Assembly (NCBI GenBank): GCA_009786495.1
Contig: WQTB01000005.1
Coordinates: 1 to 10,186 of the forward strand
DNA from: Treponema sp.
GTDB lineage: Bacteria > Spirochaetota > Spirochaetia > Treponematales > Breznakiellaceae
Length of the DNA stretch: 10,186 nucleotides
Direction of reading: 5' to 3'
In this document: in pieces, positions 6,124-10,186 of the stretch
Layout of the letters: each line of letters starts with the position of its first letter
Numbering within the stretch: position 1 is the first letter of the stretch
Translations under genes and position numbers: made by a program
Notes under the pieces: generated by a model
Told to the model about the DNA's origin: nothing
What the model saw: only the letters and a program-made list of their open reading frames with translations
Databases searched by the model: none

Positions 6124-7395
6124 CTATCTTCTTAAAGCCTCTACGGGCTCGACAAACGCGCTTTTTAACGATGGGATCAGCGTAAAAACTGACGCGACAA
6201 CTACGCCCATCAGCCATGCCTGCAAAAGTATTAAAGGACTGAACTTGAAAAAGATCGCGTTGCTTATCGGCATTTCACTGAACGTACTTCCGAACTGTTC
6301 CATTAAACGGACCGGATAATTTGACAAGAGCCCTGTTATGGCGCCGCCGATAACAACGCCTGCAAGCGCGCCGATGGCTGCCATAAAAATTGATTCAAAG
6401 AAAAACACTGTGACGATTTCCGCTCTTGTCATTCCAAGGCATCCCATCATGCCGATTTCTTTTATGCGTTCGTGAATGATCATCACAACGGTATTGATAA
6501 TTAAAAAACTCGCGACAATTATGAACACCAGAAACACAACCATGTATACGGAGCTTGCGACCTGCATCACTGAAACCCAGTAATTGTCAGTCCACGCTGT
6601 AACGATATTGCCGTCTCCCAGAATGTCACTGACAGCGGCGGCAATCGCGGGGCTTTGGCTTTCATCGTCCGCGTAAATGACAAGAGACTGCGTTCCTTCG
6701 TCAAGCGCCAGAAGATTCGAAAGCCGCGCCGCGTCCATAATGATGTACTGCTCGTCAATTTTTATATAATCAAAATTGAAGATACCGACTATTTCCGGCC
6801 TTAAAAATTTTTCCGAATACTGCGCGGAAATTGTCTTGAATAAAATTCTGTCGCCGACAGTCAGCCCCGACTTGTGCGAAAAAACGCGGCCGATTGCGCA
6901 CTCGTTCGCTCCCGGCTGCGGCCATCTTCCTTCGATTAGGCCGTCATTGCGGTAGGTCAGATTAAAATTGTTAGCTGCCATTTCGTTTTCGATATCAAGC
7001 CCCCAAAGAATGGCGTGCTTGACCGTGCTGTCCTGCAATGTCGCCATCGTGGCGGTTCGCGGGAAAACTTCGCGCACGCCGGGGATTTTTTTTATCTCGG
7101 CTGCAAGGCTTTTCCAGCTTCTTCCGTCCGCGACAGGGTACTGCACGGGAAGATATTCGCTTTGCGCTTCATACTCGGATGATACCGCCGTGATGTGTCC
7201 AAGTTCGTACACCTGCACGGTATCGTTAATGCTTCTTGCCATCCCTTCTATCATCGAAGAATAAATCACAATGAATAGAACCGCTATTCCGACCGCGGTA
7301 AAGCAGAAAAGGGTGCGCCTCATGTTACGCCAAATGTTGCGGTAGGCGATTTTGATAAGGACGGCAGTTCCGCCTCTTTTATTTTCTTCATTCAT
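6124..7395 (-). CDS. FtsX/LolCE-type ABC transporter permease (423 aa)
   Basis: This encodes an inner-membrane permease with the four-helix FtsX layout: one helix at about 28-48, a periplasmic MacB_PCD-like domain at about 50-278, and three helices near 281-308, 330-358 and 388-409. After the second helix comes the coupling segment E-R-I-K-E-I-G-M-M-G-C-L-G-M (309-322), which contacts the ATPase. The length matches LolC/LolE and related lipoprotein-releasing permeases. It begins behind GGAGG at 7405-7409 and lies 15 bases after the larger permease and 9 bases before the LolA-like gene. It probably forms a heterodimeric channel-less extractor with the 578-residue permease, powered by the ATPase encoded upstream. 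Whether it handles lipoproteins, lipids or another substrate is not evident from the sequence. Confidence 0.92.
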   Translation of the reverse strand: MNEENKRGGTAVLIKIAYRNIWRNMRRTLFCFTAVGIAVLFIVIYSSMIEGMARSINDTVQVYELGHITAVSSEYEAQSEYLPVQYPVADGRSWKSLAAEIKKIPGVREVFPRTATMATLQDSTVKHAILWGLDIENEMAANNFNLTYRNDGLIEGRWPQPGANECAIGRVFSHKSGLTVGDRILFKTISAQYSEKFLRPEIVGIFNFDYIKIDEQYIIMDAARLSNLLALDEGTQSLVIYADDESQSPAIAAAVSDILGDGNIVTAWTDNYWVSVMQVASSVYMVVFLVFIIVASFLIINTVVMIIHERIKEIGMMGCLGMTRAEIVTVFFFESIFMAAIGALAGVVIGGAITGLLSNYPVRLMEQFGSTFSEMPISNAIFFKFSPLILLQAWLMGVVVASVFTLIPSLKSAFVEPVEALRR

Positions 7396-7410
7396 ATATT
7401 TACGCCTCCG

Positions 7411-9147
7411 TTACTCGAATCTTAAACTGCTTGTTATCGGCATCTTCACAGCCCTGCGCACCGGAAAAATTGCAACTAACGATGCGAGCAAAGTCGCGAC
7501 AATTCCTGAACCGATAATTACTGGAATATTCCATGTGCTTCTGAAAACCGCTGTCGTGCGAAAACCGATGCCGTCGCTCATCAAATTGCCAATCGCGGAA
7601 AAGTCGATGCCGTACTTTACCATCGGATAATTTATCAGGCAGCCCGCGATAATTCCAAGCAGCGATCCAAGCAGCCCCAAAAATCCGGCTTCCAGCATAT
7701 ATGTCATAACCATTTGCCCGTCAGTCATTCCCATTGCTCTCATCATTCCAATTTCTTTTGTGCGCTCAAGGATTGCAAGCAGTATTGTGTTGGAAATTCC
7801 AAGGAACGAAAGCAGAAGCAGAAGGAACGCAAGAACCTGCGGCATTCCGATCTGAATCGCTTCGTAATTTAGATAATCTTCCATATAATCGCGCCATGTG
7901 CGAACGCCAAGGTCTTCGGGCAAAGTCCGTCCCAGAGCCGCAAGCCCGCGGGATAAGGCCGATGTTATCGCGGCGGCGCTTTCGCTTGCGCCCGGAAGCC
8001 TGTCGTCAGAAACGCCTTTTTCCCTTATCACAAGTTCTGTCACAGCGCCTTCGAGCATCATGCCGGCTTCATCCTGCAATGCGTCTAACGGAATGAACGC
8101 GGTGTTTCCGTTTGGAAGAGGAGCAGGCGAATTGATTACTCCGACAACTACTACATCAAAAGCCTGATTGATGTGATTTACCGCGCCCTGAAAACCCGCG
8201 CGGATCATCGCGTCAAGAACGGAAGCAAGAACCGCTTCGTCCTGAGCTGTTAAAAGATACGCGTTCATAAAATCGGCGTATTCGTATGCCGACTGAACGG
8301 CCGCTCTGTCCTGTTCGCGTAACGCAGGCCACAGTTCTCCTTCCCACTTGTCGGCGCGAATCATGTCGGGAGCAGCTCTTATATCGATGGTCGCGTTGAT
8401 CCTTACATTGTTGCGATCTGTCGCCGCGATTAAATTCCAGTACCGGTCAAGATTGGCTCTTGAAACGCCGCTTTTTAAAACCATACGCTCATTGCCTTCT
8501 TTCGCCCTTGTGTCTTCAGGCGAAAAAAGATCGAACGAGGATTTCTGCGCGGGCTCATAAAGCGAGCGGATAAATTCCGCGTCGGAACTGTTATGCGCCG
8601 TCACCCTGATTAATTCTTCAAGTTCCATGCGCAGGGGACGTGAAGGAATTCCAATCTTGAGTTTTTCAGCCGCGACTGTGCCAAGAACGATTTCAAATTT
8701 TCCGTCTTGCACATAACGCCCGAAATCGACATAGGGAACATAGCGCAGAACTTCTTTTTCGGACGCGGGATCAACTGCGTAAAACCTGATTGGCGCGGAG
8801 CCTGATAAAGAAAACATGGTTCCCGAAAACACATAACGCGGCGCGCTTACATAACCTTCGTTATCAAGCGCTTGTTTTAAAATTTCCCAGTCCCTGAAAT
8901 TTTCGTAGCTTGGCATCTCGTCCTTTTTTTCAAAGTAGAGATTTGTCTGAAGTTTCGCGGCCCCTATTTCGTAGTTTACGATATTTCTGCGCGACTCGAT
9001 CTGCATTCCGCCTAGCCAGCTGTTTAGAAAAATGTAAACCGCCACGCTCACCATGATCGCAAGGGATGTCAGCACTGTCTTTACCTTGTGACGCGCAAGA
9101 TTGCGAAACGCCATTTTTTTCAGTTCCCAAATACCTGACAGTTTCAT
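7411..9147 (-). CDS. Large FtsX/MacB-type ABC transporter permease (578 aa)
   Basis: This inner-membrane permease has the same plan as its neighbour: helix 1 at about 24-44, a long periplasmic domain, then helices near 437-460, 484-507 and 542-563. The coupling motif E-R-T-K-E-I-G-M-M-R-A-M-G-M is at 461-474. The periplasmic domain spans about 390 residues against roughly 230 in the partner. The excess is mostly a helix-rich, charged insert at about 182-328, placed between the V-L-G-T-V-A-A-E-K-L segment and the V-V-V-V-G-V-I-N-S strand that are adjacent in ordinary family members. The insert resembles nothing I can name. Translation starts at an ATG four bases after GAGGT (9152-9156). It follows the ATPase gene after a 60-base spacer carrying two hairpins. 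Confidence 0.92.
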   Translation of the reverse strand: MKLSGIWELKKMAFRNLARHKVKTVLTSLAIMVSVAVYIFLNSWLGGMQIESRRNIVNYEIGAAKLQTNLYFEKKDEMPSYENFRDWEILKQALDNEGYVSAPRYVFSGTMFSLSGSAPIRFYAVDPASEKEVLRYVPYVDFGRYVQDGKFEIVLGTVAAEKLKIGIPSRPLRMELEELIRVTAHNSSDAEFIRSLYEPAQKSSFDLFSPEDTRAKEGNERMVLKSGVSRANLDRYWNLIAATDRNNVRINATIDIRAAPDMIRADKWEGELWPALREQDRAAVQSAYEYADFMNAYLLTAQDEAVLASVLDAMIRAGFQGAVNHINQAFDVVVVGVINSPAPLPNGNTAFIPLDALQDEAGMMLEGAVTELVIREKGVSDDRLPGASESAAAITSALSRGLAALGRTLPEDLGVRTWRDYMEDYLNYEAIQIGMPQVLAFLLLLLSFLGISNTILLAILERTKEIGMMRAMGMTDGQMVMTYMLEAGFLGLLGSLLGIIAGCLINYPMVKYGIDFSAIGNLMSDGIGFRTTAVFRSTWNIPVIIGSGIVATLLASLVAIFPVRRAVKMPITSSLRFE

Positions 9148-9163
9148 GATAACCTCATTTTTA

Positions 9164-9180
9164 CGCGGCTTCTTGCCGCG
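9164..9180 (-). other. GC-rich intercistronic hairpin upstream of the large permease
   Basis: CGCGGC (9164-9169) and GCCGCG (9175-9180) form a 6-base-pair, all-GC stem with a 5-base loop. In the minus-strand transcript it ends about 16 bases before the permease ATG and just ahead of its ribosome binding site. There is no T-run after it, so it is not a canonical terminator. It could stabilise a processed mRNA or adjust translation of the permease. Confidence 0.5.
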
Positions 9181-9194
9181 CGCTTAAATCGAAC

Positions 9195-9211
9195 ATGATA
9201 CGAAGTATCAT
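9195..9211 (-). other. Intercistronic hairpin overlapping the ATPase stop codon
   Basis: ATGATAC (9195-9201) and GTATCAT (9205-9211) form a perfect 7-base-pair stem with a GAA loop on the plus strand (TTC in the RNA). The arm includes the TGA stop codon of the ATPase gene. It is followed 14 bases later in the transcript by the GC-rich hairpin. The pair fill most of the only sizeable spacer in the operon. Confidence 0.5.
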
Positions 9212-9891
9212 TTTTCTTCATCGCTTTCGATCTGGCCGTCGCGTATGCGCACAAGGCGGCGCGCGTAATCCATCACCATTTGATCATGTGTGGAAAAAAT
9301 AAAAGTTGTTTTTTCCGACTTGTTCAGTTCAAGCATAAGTTCAAGAATTTCGCGCCCTATTTTTGAATCAAGGTTCGCGGTCGGCTCGTCCGCGAGTATT
9401 ATCGCGGGTTTTTTTACAAGGGCGCGGGCGATAGCGACGCGCTGCTGCTGTCCGCCTGACATTTCTTTCGGGCGGCGTTTTTCCATTCCTTCAAGGCCGA
9501 CTTCGCTTAAAACTTTCGCTGTCCGCGCTTTTATTTCTTTTTTTTCAATGCCCATAAGCGAAAGCGGGAATGAAACATTTTCCTCGACCGAAAGCACAGG
9601 AATCAGATTGTATGCCTGAAAAATAAACCCGATGTGGCGGCGCCTTAAAAGCGCGAGTTCTTTACGCGGCATATTTTTGGTATCGTCGCCGCCTACGATG
9701 ATGTTCCCCGAAGTGATCGTATCAAGGCAGCCCGCAAGATGCAAAAATGTCGACTTTCCGCTCCCAGAAGGCCCTGCGATCGCGGAAAATTCACCGGCTT
9801 TAAACTCAAGATTAACGCCGCGAAGCGCGTGCACAGTCTGTCCGTCCAGCGCGTAATCTTTTACCACGTTATCTGCTTTTACTACAACCAT
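9208..9891 (-). CDS. ABC transporter ATP-binding protein, LolD/MacB class
   Basis: This encodes a 227-residue cytoplasmic nucleotide-binding subunit. It contains Walker A G-P-S-G-S-G-K-S-T (40-48), Q-loop Gln92, signature M-S-G-G-Q-Q-Q-R (144-151), Walker B ending I-L-A-D-E-P (165-170) with D-loop N-L-D (173-175), and switch His202. The combination F-Q-A-Y-N-L-I-P and S-G-G-Q-Q-Q-R-V-A-I-A-R-A-L is typical of the LolD/MacB/FtsE group that works with FtsX-type permeases, two of which follow. These ATPases power extraction or mechanotransmission rather than classic solute transport. The ATG has AGGAGG five bases upstream; that site is also the coding sequence for the last residues of the preceding SPFH protein, whose stop codon is one base away. 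LolD, MacB-like and other subgroups cannot be told apart from sequence alone, so no symbol is given. Confidence 0.95.
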   Translation of the reverse strand: MVVVKADNVVKDYALDGQTVHALRGVNLEFKAGEFSAIAGPSGSGKSTFLHLAGCLDTITSGNIIVGGDDTKNMPRKELALLRRRHIGFIFQAYNLIPVLSVEENVSFPLSLMGIEKKEIKARTAKVLSEVGLEGMEKRRPKEMSGGQQQRVAIARALVKKPAIILADEPTANLDSKIGREILELMLELNKSEKTTFIFSTHDQMVMDYARRLVRIRDGQIESDEEK

Positions 9892-9892
9892 T

Positions 9893-10186
9893 TTATCCTC
9901 CTGTTTTTTTCTTGATTTCGTTTAACGCCTGAAGTCCGAAAATATCAGTCGATTTTAATTCTTCTGTAATGGTGTTCGGAACAAGCATCATTGAATTACC
10001 CGCTTTTAATCCTTCATTTAATATGGAAAGAATTTTAAGCTTCATGGCAGGCTCGTTGCGTATGTAAATCTGCGACGCTTCTTCAAGCTTCCGCGCGATT
10101 TCAATTTCGGCTTCAGCTAACAGAACGCGGCCCTTCTTTTCGCGTTCAGCCTGCGCGACGCGCGAAAGCGAATCCTGAAGCGCTTC
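9893..10186 (-). CDS. SPFH/band-7 (stomatin-like) protein, C-terminal part
   Basis: An open frame enters from the right edge and gives the last 97 residues before a TAA at 9895-9893. The beginning is outside the window. The segment starts with E-A-L-Q-D-S-L-S-R-V-A-Q-A-E-R-E-K and continues as a charged Ala/Glu-rich helix (V-L-L-A-E-A-E-I-E-I-A-R-K-L-E-E-A), then L-N-E-G-L-K-A-G-N-S-M-M-L-V-P. This is the usual C-terminal coiled coil and tail of slipin/stomatin-type SPFH proteins, which oligomerise at the inner membrane and are linked to membrane microdomains and protease control. The ORF ends Thr-Gly-Gly; the two glycine codons form the Shine-Dalgarno of the ATPase gene one base beyond the stop, so the genes are coupled. 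The SPFH domain itself cannot be seen here. Confidence 0.8.
   Translation of the reverse strand, partial: EALQDSLSRVAQAEREKKGRVLLAEAEIEIARKLEEASQIYIRNEPAMKLKILSILNEGLKAGNSMMLVPNTITEELKSTDIFGLQALNEIKKKTGG

Noticed and set aside
7734..8167. Plus-strand open frames opposite the large permease
   Set aside because: They lie antisense to a well-supported gene, lack recognisable motifs and ribosome binding sites, and are explained by its codon composition.
7411..9891. Assignment as a MacAB-type macrolide or peptide exporter
   Set aside because: The ATPase and permeases are separate proteins and no MacA-like adaptor or TolC-like protein is encoded; a LolA-like carrier is present instead.

Overview
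The window looks like chromosomal DNA from a diderm bacterium, most likely a spirochaete of the Treponema group. The clues are mixed GC content, four Sec-type secreted proteins, a beta-barrel protein ending in phenylalanine, a LolA-like protein, and a sigma-like regulator of a type I associate with treponemes. The assignment rests on protein style; no rRNA, tRNA or plasmid marker is present. There is no IS element, CRISPR array or phage gene, and no gap between genes is longer than about 65 bases.

Left part, plus strand (1-2562): a good sigma70-type promoter at 17-45 drives a small secreted protein of unknown function. Its stop codon overlaps the start of an NrnA-like DHH/DHHA1 phosphoesterase (nanoRNase/pAp phosphatase). 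A 62-base AT-rich gap follows, then a 298-residue regulator with sigma-region-2-like and sigma-region-4-like segments.

Middle (2593-4203): a minus-strand aldose 1-epimerase (galM) and a plus-strand secreted DUF2147 protein diverge from a 51-base gap. Their candidate promoters overlap at the -10 elements, and the epimerase transcript is predicted to be leaderless. The sigma-like gene and the epimerase converge with a 30-base gap. DUF2147 converges on the next operon with overlapping stop codons.

Right part, minus strand (10186 down to 4200): six tightly packed genes read as one operon. In transcription order they are an SPFH/band-7 protein (C-terminal part only; it runs off the window), an ABC ATPase of the LolD/MacB class, a large FtsX-type permease (578 aa), a second FtsX-type permease (423 aa), a LolA-like periplasmic protein, and an outer-membrane beta-barrel. 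Together they supply an inner-membrane extractor, a periplasmic carrier and an outer-membrane partner. I infer a dedicated route moving a lipid, lipoprotein or other hydrophobic cargo to the outer membrane. The cargo is unknown. This operon and the sigma-like regulator are the two most interesting items.
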